From the NCBI RefSeq assembly GCF_004337695.1, contig NZ_SJXJ01000007.1:113105-177104 (forward strand): a DNA stretch of 64,000 nt, written 5' to 3'. Both the position numbers and the translations under genes were made by a program. Below the pieces are notes generated by a model, which saw only the letters and a program-made list of their open reading frames with translations, searched no databases and had not been told where the DNA came from. Below are positions 29,204 to 35,797 of this stretch, in pieces. This DNA comes from Tenacibaculum sp. M341. Its GTDB lineage: Bacteria > Bacteroidota > Bacteroidia > Flavobacteriales > Flavobacteriaceae. How positions within the stretch are numbered: position 1 is the first letter of the stretch; the number at the start of each line of letters is the position of its first letter.

Positions 29204-29362
29204 ATGCAAAAAGTAGCATTCAATTGACACATCGAGGGTATGGAATTACTCAAAGAAGAGGTGCTGTTCAAATTCAATCCTAACATTTATATCATTACAG
29301 AAAATTTAGTTAGTTCAATGAATGTTTTCTTACCAGACTTTGTAAAACATAAACCTATATGA
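29204..29362 (+). pseudogene. Possible remnant of a small gene with in-frame TGA
   Basis: The frame from ATG 29204 reads MQKVAFN, then TGA (29225-29227), then HIEGMELLKEEVLFKFNPNI and on to TGA at 29360, which overlaps the ATG of the next frame as ATGA. A 40-codon frame from ATG 29240 remains. No family recognised. The ATGA overlap suggests a former two-gene operon with the DUF2798 gene. Weak evidence. Confidence 0.35.
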
Positions 29363-29412
29363 GTCTATAAAAGAAAACAGAACTTTTTAAAAAAGTAGTA
29401 TTTGCACTAACA

Positions 29413-29601
29413 ATGGGTATAATTACAACTGGAATTATTTCATTCTCATTAATCTCTATCAACTTAGGTTTTAATGATCAATTTTTACAAGTATGGTTAA
29501 AGTCATGGTTATTAGCTTATGTTTTTGTTATTCCAGCAATACTTTTTATTGCTCCATTAATAGAAAAATTTGTTGATAGTCTTTTTAAAAATAACGGATA
29601 G
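29413..29601 (+). CDS. DUF2798 two-TM protein, N-terminus broken by a stop
   Basis: 62 residues from ATG 29413 with two membrane helices (about 2-18 and 30-48) and the family-like LGFNDQFLQVWLKSWLLAY and PAILFIAPLIEKFV of DUF2798. Upstream in the same frame ATG 29359 gives MSL, then TAA (29368-29370), then KKTELFKKVVFALT leading straight into MGI. DUF2798 proteins usually carry such a basic N-terminal segment before helix 1, so the original start was probably at 29359 and the gene is damaged or now starts internally. Function of the family unknown. Confidence 0.6.
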   Translation: MGIITTGIISFSLISINLGFNDQFLQVWLKSWLLAYVFVIPAILFIAPLIEKFVDSLFKNNG

Positions 29602-29789
29602 TAATATTTATTGATAAAGGTTTGGATCTAAGCTTCTATTTTTTAATTGTATGTTTATGCAGATGATATAGTAGATTAGATTAGAAGCTTCTTGTAAAGA
29701 AAAAAATATTTGAAAAGACATATTTTTAACACCTATATTTGTTTTACACAGCCCATATAAATATAATATTTAAATTACTTAAAATACAT

Positions 29790-30923
29790 ATGTTCACAAT
29801 AGATAAAATCACTAATAGAATTGAAAAAATAACCGAAAAGACTTTTTCGGAGCTAGGATTTAAAGAACGTGAACATTTACAAGAGTGGATTGCTAATAAC
29901 CCATCATCACTTGGAGATAAAGAGGAGCAAAAATTACTAATAATTCAAAAAGAATTTGATGGGTTTGATGATACAAGAGAAAGGCTAGATTTGTTAGCGG
30001 TTGATAAACAAGGGAATATAGTAGTTATTGAAAATAAACTAGATGATACAGGACGTGATGTAACTTGGCAGGCATTGAAATATGCTTCATATTGTTCAAG
30101 TTTAAAAAAACAACAGATTTTCGATATCTATCAAGATTATTTAAATAAACAAGGATTGAATGAGAATAGTGAAGAAAATATTCTTGAGTTTTTTGATAAT
30201 GAGGATATACAGCTTAATCAAAATCAACGAATAATATTTGTTGCAGCAAATTATAGAAAAGAAGTAACTTCAACTGTTATGTGGCTGCTATCTAAATATA
30301 AATTGAAGATTCAATGTTTCAAGGCAACTCCATATGTTTTTGGAGAAAAGTTTTTGTTAAATATAGAACAAATAATCCCTGTTAAAGAGGCAGAGGATTA
30401 TACAATTAAAATGGCTGAAAAGGCTCAAGAAGATTTTAATTCTCAAGAAGAATTAAAAACTAGACATTTGATTAGAAAAGGTTTTTGGACTCGGTTAATA
30501 AGTGAACTTAATACTAAGTCAAATTTATTTCAAAATATTAGTCCCTCCATTTACAATTGGATTGGAGCTGGTTCTGGTGTTCGAGGAGTAGGGTATAATT
30601 TTGTTATTTCTAAAAAGTATGTTAGGGTTGAATTATATATAGATAGAGGAGAACTTGAAGAGAATACTCTAATTTTTGAAAAACTAGAGACCGAAAAAGA
30701 AATTATAGAAAAAACTTTTGGACAAAAACTAGTTTGGGAAAAACTAGAAGATAAGAGAGCCTGTCGAATTAAATATGAAAATTCAAATGTTAATGTTTTT
30801 GAAAAAGAGAATTGGAATGAAATGATTCAATTTTTGATAGATGGAATGATTCGTTTTGAAAAAGCATTTAAAGAACATTTAAAGAAAATAAATAGTCAAT
30901 TAAAAAGGAAAAATTTAGGATAA
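29790..30923 (+). CDS. PD-(D/E)xK nuclease-like protein with DUF4268 C-terminal domain
   Basis: 377 residues from ATG 29790; the ATG at 29739 would add a hydrophobic stretch foreign to the family. The N-terminal ~200 residues show ERLDLLAVDKQGNIVVIENK: a strand with Asp (about D67) followed by E-x-K (E81, K83), the catalytic core of PD-(D/E)xK nucleases, as in EndoNucS-like proteins. The C-terminal ~150 residues (HLIRKGFWTRLI ... YVRVELYIDRGE) resemble DUF4268. Such proteins occur alone or near restriction systems. DNA cleavage or a defence role is inferred from motif and from the accessory context. Confidence 0.8.
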   Translation: MFTIDKITNRIEKITEKTFSELGFKEREHLQEWIANNPSSLGDKEEQKLLIIQKEFDGFDDTRERLDLLAVDKQGNIVVIENKLDDTGRDVTWQALKYASYCSSLKKQQIFDIYQDYLNKQGLNENSEENILEFFDNEDIQLNQNQRIIFVAANYRKEVTSTVMWLLSKYKLKIQCFKATPYVFGEKFLLNIEQIIPVKEAEDYTIKMAEKAQEDFNSQEELKTRHLIRKGFWTRLISELNTKSNLFQNISPSIYNWIGAGSGVRGVGYNFVISKKYVRVELYIDRGELEENTLIFEKLETEKEIIEKTFGQKLVWEKLEDKRACRIKYENSNVNVFEKENWNEMIQFLIDGMIRFEKAFKEHLKKINSQLKRKNLG

Positions 30924-31054
30924 AATTTTGTTTTCATGTTTTTAGTAAGTGATAGGTGTAAAGATTTTGTTTATTGTTTCCCTGAATTATTTATATGTTA
31001 ATTCAAAATCAAAAGGAAATAAAAACTTCACATTAGTATTAGAATAACAAAATT

Positions 31055-31534
31055 ATGATAAGTGAGTTTGAATTGACATGGAAGAAGAAAAATTTAGAAT
31101 GTTTTCCTAATGTTTCTCATTTTGAATATTTTATTGATGGAGTAAACTTAAAGGAAATTATTGATGCTAAATACGGTTTCAATGCATTTGTTGAAAAAAA
31201 TGAGTTTGTGGGGTGGATTAATGAGAAGTTGGATTTTAAAAACTTGGAAATTAGTGGTAGAATTCTAAAAGGAGAAAAAATTAATGAATTTTTATTAACT
31301 GAAAGTAAAAGCTTAAATTATAAGTTTGAATCTCAAATTCCTTTATATACCTGTTTATGTGGAGATATTAATTATAATGGTCTTATGGTAAACATCGATA
31401 TTTCAGGAAATAATATAATTTGGGATTTTAAAGATGAGGTAATGCCTATTGTTGTTTTTGATCTTAAACAATATAGAAAAGAGATTGATTTGAAAATTGT
31501 AGGATTTAAGAGGAATAAATATAACAATAGATAA
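31055..31534 (+). CDS. Hypothetical protein
   Basis: 159 residues, soluble, beta-rich, no signal peptide. Two cysteines in YTCLCGDINYNGL. The pattern of short strands and the small acidic nature is like many orphan immunity or house-cleaning proteins, but no family is recognised. It stands alone between the DUF4268 gene and the gene at 31681, each more than 120 bp away. Confidence 0.5.
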   Translation: MISEFELTWKKKNLECFPNVSHFEYFIDGVNLKEIIDAKYGFNAFVEKNEFVGWINEKLDFKNLEISGRILKGEKINEFLLTESKSLNYKFESQIPLYTCLCGDINYNGLMVNIDISGNNIIWDFKDEVMPIVVFDLKQYRKEIDLKIVGFKRNKYNNR

Positions 31535-31680
31535 ATTGAATAAAATGTGATAGTAAAAATGTGTAAAAAAGAATAGCGCTATTATACCCCAAAAGTTAGT
31601 ACATTAAAGTTAAATACTATTTGATATACCGATACCCAATAATTTATGGATTAATTAATATTTAAAGAAAAAAAAATTCA

Positions 31681-32388
31681 ATGTATAAAGAAATACAACA
31701 ATTACAATCAGAGCTTAATGATAATTGTAATGAGTTTTTAAAAATAGAGAGCAATAAAATAATTATCATACCAGATTTTGGTAATGAATCACATATTGAA
31801 TTAAAGCACAAAGACAGAAGTTGTAGAATATATCCATACTACTTTAGCGAGATTCCTGTATATGAGTTTGAATGGGATGGGTGTCCTATTTTTAAAATAA
31901 CAAGTAATGATCTTGAAAGACAAGTAGCAATAATAAAAAGTTGGGTGCTAGCAAGAATAATTCCATCAGAAATACAAAATCAATTTACAGAAATAGAGTT
32001 GAATAAATTAGCAAAATACTATGAAGAAGGAGAAGGTATTAAAGGTGAATTTATAGAGAGTTGGAATGAAACAGAAGAAAGACATTTTAACCCAGATAGA
32101 TATGAGGAAGATAAAGAAGCAATAAGATTAATCAAAGAAATGAGATTAGAAGGGCTAAATGAAGAAATAAGAATAGGTACTCGATTATCTTGGTTAATGT
32201 TATCTAGAGCAAGAAGGCATATTATAAATGATAATACTCCGCATATAGGCATATATTTCTTAGGGAACAATAAAATGAAAATGTATTCAAATTTAGAGAA
32301 AAAAAAAGAAGAATACGAAGTAGAAGTAAAGTATGGAGAATCTTTGCAAAGATTAGTGAAGAAATTATTAGAAGTAGAAATTAAGTAA
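31681..32388 (+). CDS. Hypothetical protein, long paralog of the gene at 27072
   Basis: 235 residues, soluble. The N-terminal ~110 residues are a separate domain (YKEIQQLQSELNDNCNEFLK ... YEFEWDGCPIFKITSNDL), and the C-terminal ~120 residues match the protein at 27072 (see that entry). The shared part carries LIKEMRLEGLNEEIRIGTRL and PHIGIYFLGNNKMKMYSN. Function unknown. It is the last coding gene of the island before the 22-bp tandem repeat. Confidence 0.65.
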   Translation: MYKEIQQLQSELNDNCNEFLKIESNKIIIIPDFGNESHIELKHKDRSCRIYPYYFSEIPVYEFEWDGCPIFKITSNDLERQVAIIKSWVLARIIPSEIQNQFTEIELNKLAKYYEEGEGIKGEFIESWNETEERHFNPDRYEEDKEAIRLIKEMRLEGLNEEIRIGTRLSWLMLSRARRHIINDNTPHIGIYFLGNNKMKMYSNLEKKKEEYEVEVKYGESLQRLVKKLLEVEIK

Positions 32389-32500
32389 AAAAGACTACAA
32401 AACCACCTAAATAATGCAGTAGTAACATGAACATACTGCAACAAAAGCAAAAAAATAGAGAATAAAACAATCATAAAAACAGCAGTAGCAGCAGCAAAAA

Positions 32501-32732
32501 AGAGCACAGTTGCAGTTGGTCAAGAGTACAGCTTCAGTTAGTGAAGAGCACAGTTGCAGTTGGTTAAGAGTACAGCTTCAGTTAGTGAAGAGCACAGTTG
32601 CAGTTGGTCAAGAGTACAGCTTCGGTTAGTGAAGAGTACAGTTGCAGTTGGTCAAGAGTACAGCTTCAGTTAGTGAAGAGCACAGTTGCAGTTGGTCAAG
32701 AGCACAGCTGCAGTTAGTCAAAAGAACAGCTC
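32501..32732. repeat. 22-bp tandem repeat with alternating two-type units
   Basis: Ten full 22-base units plus a partial one: type A (AGAGCACAGTTGCAGTTGGT+CA) and type B (AGAGTACAGCTTCAGTTAGT+GA) alternate, so the higher-order period is 44 bp. Units vary at a few positions. Neither 22 nor 44 is a multiple of three and stops occur, so it is noncoding. It follows a CAG/GCA-rich patch (32480-32496). The rest of 32389-32838 holds a terminator and A-rich sequence. Confidence 0.9.
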
Positions 32733-32773
32733 CAAAAAAAAATGCAGCAGCAGCAATTTTAACAAAAAAGCAT

Positions 32774-32808
32774 AAAAAAACCTCAACAATACTAATGTAT
32801 CATTGAGG
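32774..32808 (-). terminator. Terminator of the HU-like gene
   Basis: Stem CCTCAACAATAC / GTATCATTGAGG with two central mismatches; on the minus strand it is followed by a run of seven Ts. Lies 31 bp past the stop of the HU-like gene. Confidence 0.75.
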
Positions 32809-32838
32809 TTTAACGTTTTTAAAAAACGAATAGAATAC

Positions 32839-33216
32839 TTACACTAACTTAAATTCTATATTTTTTAATACTTTTCTTAAACGTTTATCAGGTCTAAAAT
32901 TTACATGCGACTTATTAATTAATCGAGTACTTACTTCTTCTTCCGTTGCAACCCCAGAAGAATTGATACCTATTTGAAAAGTACCTAAGGAATCTAACTT
33001 TACAATTTTTCCTTGAGATAATTGATCCAAAATATTGTGCACTAATGAAAGTACTACAGCATAACAATCAGCTTCTCTAACCGTACTTTGGTTAGAAATT
33101 AAAAACGCAAGGCGCTCTAAATCGGTAATACCATCTCCAATGGCATGTAAATAATGTTTTTTAGGCGCAGTAATGTCTTGTGGATTTACTTTTTCAATTC
33201 TTTTTACGTTAATCAT
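32839..33216 (-). CDS. HU-HIG family DNA-binding protein
   Basis: 125 residues. KVNPQDITAPKKHYLHAIGD near the N terminus, READCYAVVLSLVHNILDQL, the KIVKLDSLGTFQIGINSSG turn and FRPDKRLRKVL at the end follow the Bacteroidota HU-like family (HU-HIG), a distant relative of the nucleoid protein HU. Compared with true HU it has an N-terminal extension and a different arm. It probably binds DNA non-specifically as a nucleoid protein. Monocistronic with its own terminator. Confidence 0.88.
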   Translation of the reverse strand: MINVKRIEKVNPQDITAPKKHYLHAIGDGITDLERLAFLISNQSTVREADCYAVVLSLVHNILDQLSQGKIVKLDSLGTFQIGINSSGVATEEEVSTRLINKSHVNFRPDKRLRKVLKNIEFKLV

Positions 33217-33548
33217 AATTTTTTGGTTTTAGTGTAGTAAAGTTATTTTTACTACAGGTTACACTTTTCATTTATAGCCATTTTTACTGTATAGCTTGTG
33301 GTTCAAAAATAATATTTAATACAGTTTAGCTGTTTAAAAACAGTCGTTTGTATCTGTAGTTGCAGTAAAAAGAGTTTTAAGAATTATGGAATTTGCACTC
33401 AATGTACTGTGGGGTTCTCTAATTTTAAATTATATTAGATGCACAATAAAGAAGATAGAATTATTTTTAGAGCTTAATAGTAAAAATCATATTTAGAAAG
33501 AGGTGTAACTTTTTGATTTAAAATAACTAAAAATACGAGTAAATGTCT

Positions 33549-33568
33549 GTTCGAGCGCAGTCGAGAAC
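33549..33568. repeat. REP-like GC-rich element
   Basis: GTTCGAGCGCAGTCGAGAAC is an imperfect palindrome standing out in very A+T-rich surroundings. The same core (tctcgactgcgctcga in reverse complement) is, from general knowledge, a very common dispersed element in Flavobacteriales genomes. Only one copy noticed in this window. The remaining 33217-33690 gap shows no gene. Confidence 0.55.
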
Positions 33569-33693
33569 TTTTTGTTCAGTACATCAAACAACTATAGTAT
33601 TTAATAAGAGTTATTAAAGTTCAGGTATAACCAAAAAATACGTAGCTAATTACTAAACTCTATTACTTTATTTAAAAAGGAAAATATATTTTA

Positions 33694-33708
33694 TGGCACA
33701 ATGTATGC
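33694..33708 (+). promoter_or_regulatory. Sigma-54 (-24/-12) promoter upstream of the NtrC-like gene
   Basis: TGGCAC, five bases, then ATGC gives the required GG-N10-GC spacing of a sigma-54 promoter (consensus TGGCAC-N5-TTGC, one mismatch). It lies 60 bp upstream of the start codon at 33768, leaving a 5' leader of about 45-50 nt. Confidence 0.65.
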
Positions 33709-33767
33709 TATAAAAAGTAAAAGATTAACAAACCGAATAATCTTAATTAAACTTAAGAAACAAATTA

Positions 33768-34931
33768 ATGAGCAAAATATTAATCATAGAAGACGAAGCG
33801 GCAATTCGTAGAGTATTAAAAAAGATCATATCAGAAGAAAATGACAGTTATCAAGTAGAAGAAGCAGAAGATGGTTTAGCGGGAATTGACTTGATTAAAA
33901 ATAATGATTACGATTTGGTATTGTGTGATATAAAAATGCCAAAAATGGATGGGGTAGAGGTACTGGAAAAAGCCAGAAAACTAAAACCTGAAATTCCTAT
34001 TGTAATGATTTCTGGACACGGAGATTTAGATACAGCGGTAAACACCATGCGTTTAGGAGCCTTTGATTATATATCTAAACCACCAGATTTAAATCGCTTA
34101 TTAAATACGGTTCGTAATGCATTAGATAGAAAAGAGTTGGTTGTAGAAAACAAGCGACTTAAAAAGAAGGTGAGTAAGAATTATGAAATGATTGGCGAAA
34201 GTGAAGCGATTACTCATATAAAAGATATTATTGAAAAAGTAGCAGCTACAGATGCACGTGTTTTAATTACAGGTCCGAACGGAACTGGTAAAGAGTTGGT
34301 AGCACATTGGTTGCACGAAAAATCAGACAGAGTAAAAGCTCCAATGATTGAGGTGAATTGTGCTGCAATTCCATCAGAATTAATTGAAAGTGAGTTGTTC
34401 GGTCATGTAAAAGGAAGTTTTACAGGAGCCAATAAAGATAGAGCGGGTAAGTTTGAAGCAGCAAATGGAGGTACTATTTTTTTAGATGAAATAGGAGATA
34501 TGAGTTTATCTGCTCAAGCAAAGGTATTACGTGCTTTACAAGAAAATAGAATTTCTAGAGTAGGTTCTGATAAGGATATTAAAGTAAACGTACGCGTATT
34601 AGCAGCTACCAATAAAGATTTAAAAAATGAAATAGCTGAAGGACGTTTTAGAGAAGATTTATACCATCGTTTAGCTGTAATTTTAATTAAAGTTCCTGCT
34701 TTAAATGATAGAAGAGAAGATATTCCTTTATTAATAGATTTCTTTACAGATAAGATAGCCAAAGAACAAGGTACACCTAAAAAGAGTTTTACCAAAGGAG
34801 CTGTAAAGTTATTGCAAGAATATGATTGGACTGGTAACATTCGTGAATTACGTAATGTAGTTGAACGTTTAATTATTCTTGGAGAAAAAGAGGTTTCTGA
34901 AAATGATGTAAAACTTTTTGCAAGCAAGTAA
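33768..34931 (+). CDS. NtrC-family sigma-54 response regulator without HTH domain
   Basis: 387 residues. Receiver domain with the phospho-acceptor D54 in LCDIKMPKMDG and K104 in YISKPPD. A AAA+ domain follows from about residue 140: Walker A ITGPNGTGKE (GPNGTGKE rather than the usual GESGTGKE), the sigma-54-contacting loop GSFTGA (about 216-221, usually GAFTGA), Walker B FLDEIGD, and R-finger region FREDLYHRL. The protein ends at DVKLFASK just after the AAA+ lid; the Fis-type DNA-binding helix-turn-helix of NtrC (some 60 more residues) is missing. It may activate sigma-54 from solution like FlgR or CtcC. No histidine kinase is adjacent. Confidence 0.9.
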   Translation: MSKILIIEDEAAIRRVLKKIISEENDSYQVEEAEDGLAGIDLIKNNDYDLVLCDIKMPKMDGVEVLEKARKLKPEIPIVMISGHGDLDTAVNTMRLGAFDYISKPPDLNRLLNTVRNALDRKELVVENKRLKKKVSKNYEMIGESEAITHIKDIIEKVAATDARVLITGPNGTGKELVAHWLHEKSDRVKAPMIEVNCAAIPSELIESELFGHVKGSFTGANKDRAGKFEAANGGTIFLDEIGDMSLSAQAKVLRALQENRISRVGSDKDIKVNVRVLAATNKDLKNEIAEGRFREDLYHRLAVILIKVPALNDRREDIPLLIDFFTDKIAKEQGTPKKSFTKGAVKLLQEYDWTGNIRELRNVVERLIILGEKEVSENDVKLFASK

Positions 34932-34984
34932 ATAGTATTATTTGAGGCGTAAGCTTCGTTTAATTCTATTAGAATACATTTAGA

Positions 34985-35017
34985 GAAAGGCTGTTTTGAA
35001 TACCAAAGCAGCCTTTT
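34985..35017 (+). terminator. Terminator after the NtrC-like gene
   Basis: AAAGGCTG ... CAGCCTTTTT stem with a short TTG/CAA extension and a T-run; 54 bp past the stop codon at 34931. Confidence 0.8.
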
Positions 35018-35026
35018 TATATGTTT

Positions 35027-35236
35027 TTACAATACTACCTCAATGTGTGGAGGTAAAATATGCTTTACATCACATTTATTATATCTCCATTCACAAACTT
35101 CTGTTTCTAAACATTCGTGTGGATGTTCGATACGAGCACAACCACCTACAATTACATAACCAAAACCTCCGTTAATAGATTTTTGTTCTTTTTGATTTAA
35201 CAATTTCCCACCGATACTGTAAATTGATTTTTTCAT
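35027..35236 (-). CDS. Double-glycine-leader peptide, natural-product-precursor-like
   Basis: 69 residues from ATG 35236. The leader MKKSIYSIGGKLLNQKEQKS followed by INGG matches those at 59698 and 59974 (K-[KR]-[ST]-I-x-x-[IL]-G, then LN-K/Q-x-EQ, then x-x-G-G). An in-frame ATG at 35284 exists, but the M-K-[KR] start is shared by all three and the upstream part is conserved regulatory DNA. After GG a 46-residue core has four cysteines, CARIEHPHEC and CEWRYNKC. Such leaders in Bacteroidota direct export and cleavage by peptidase-containing ABC transporters; none is in this window. Product unknown. Confidence 0.7.
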   Translation of the reverse strand: MKKSIYSIGGKLLNQKEQKSINGGFGYVIVGGCARIEHPHECLETEVCEWRYNKCDVKHILPPHIEVVL

Positions 35237-35278
35237 TATAAAAATATTTAAAGATTGTTTAAGTATGTGATCATTTAA

Positions 35279-35299
35279 AGACATTCACAAGCTATGTCT
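35279..35299. promoter_or_regulatory. AGACAT-N9-ATGTCT dyad upstream of the peptide gene
   Basis: Perfect 6-bp inverted repeat with 9-base spacer, starting 42 bases before the ATG at 35236. The same dyad (AGACAC-N9-ATGTCT) starts exactly 42 bases before the ATG of the peptide gene at 60183, in otherwise similar sequence (TGTCTTTAAATG on the minus strand). Confidence 0.65.
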
Positions 35300-35389
35300 G
35301 TTGTCTTTACAGTAGTTGAAAAAATTATAACATCATGAAACACAACATGTCAAATATAGCATTCACTTATGCCGAGAAACAATTAAAAT

Positions 35390-35415
35390 ATACTCAAATT
35401 TGTAAATTTGAGTAT
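35390..35415. promoter_or_regulatory. 12-bp perfect palindrome between divergent peptide genes
   Basis: ATACTCAAATTT - GT - AAATTTGAGTAT, in the middle of the 315-bp gap between the peptide genes at 35236 (minus) and 35552 (plus). Likely an operator for one or both; a terminator is unlikely, as no transcript is expected to end here. A smaller dyad TAGGTT-N6-AACCTA lies at 35521-35538, 13 bp before the next start. Confidence 0.55.
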
Positions 35416-35551
35416 AAATACCAAGAGTTTAATATGTTGTTTATTAGTGTTTTATGTTGTTTTTTGTTGTGTGTGGTTTAGGTGAGACTATAAGTAGGTA
35501 TAAGTTGTTTAAAATTTTAATAGGTTTGTAATAACCTAAAATAATAATTAT

Positions 35552-35797
35552 ATGAAATTAAAGATGTTACAAGCAAAAGTTTTGAAAAAAGAAGAATTAA
35601 AACAGATTCATGCAGGTGTTGCTCCAGATTGTGAACCAGGAGAAATAGTAGTGCATATTCCAGGTACAGGTTTAGTATGTAGACCTAGTTCTTGTGGATG
35701 GGAAATACTAGATTTATCTGGAGACACTTCTGGAGGGGAAACAGACTCAGATGATTCTAGATTAGGTTTACCATTAAATTTTGGAGGAGGTTTATAA
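35552..35797 (+). CDS. Leader-type small peptide with Cys-containing core
   Basis: 81 residues. The N terminus MKLKMLQAKVLKKEELKQIH plus AG looks like a bacteriocin-type leader (Leu/Lys/Glu amphipathic helix ending in a small-residue pair, here AG instead of GG). The core has three cysteines (PDCEPGE, VCRPSSCGW) and a low-complexity Ser/Asp/Gly tail ending FGGGL. It differs from the MKKSI-type leaders. Its last six bases overlap the 3' end of the convergent TPR-AraC gene. A secreted or modified peptide is likely; activity unknown. Confidence 0.6.
   Translation: MKLKMLQAKVLKKEELKQIHAGVAPDCEPGEIVVHIPGTGLVCRPSSCGWEILDLSGDTSGGETDSDDSRLGLPLNFGGGL

Noticed and set aside
29790-30923. Complete restriction-modification system
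   Set aside because: Only a PD-(D/E)xK/DUF4268 gene is present; no methyltransferase or specificity subunit lies nearby.
32019-32507. 162-codon minus-strand frame
   Set aside because: It is antisense to the paralog gene at 31681, is Ser/Leu/Phe-rich shadow sequence, and has no family-like features.
32501-32732. CRISPR array
   Set aside because: Units are 22 bp and directly abutting, with no unique spacers and no cas genes.
35237-35284. N-terminal extension of the peptide gene to ATG 35284 (and likewise 60231)
   Set aside because: The extension is conserved regulatory DNA, and the third family member starts at the M-K-K position.
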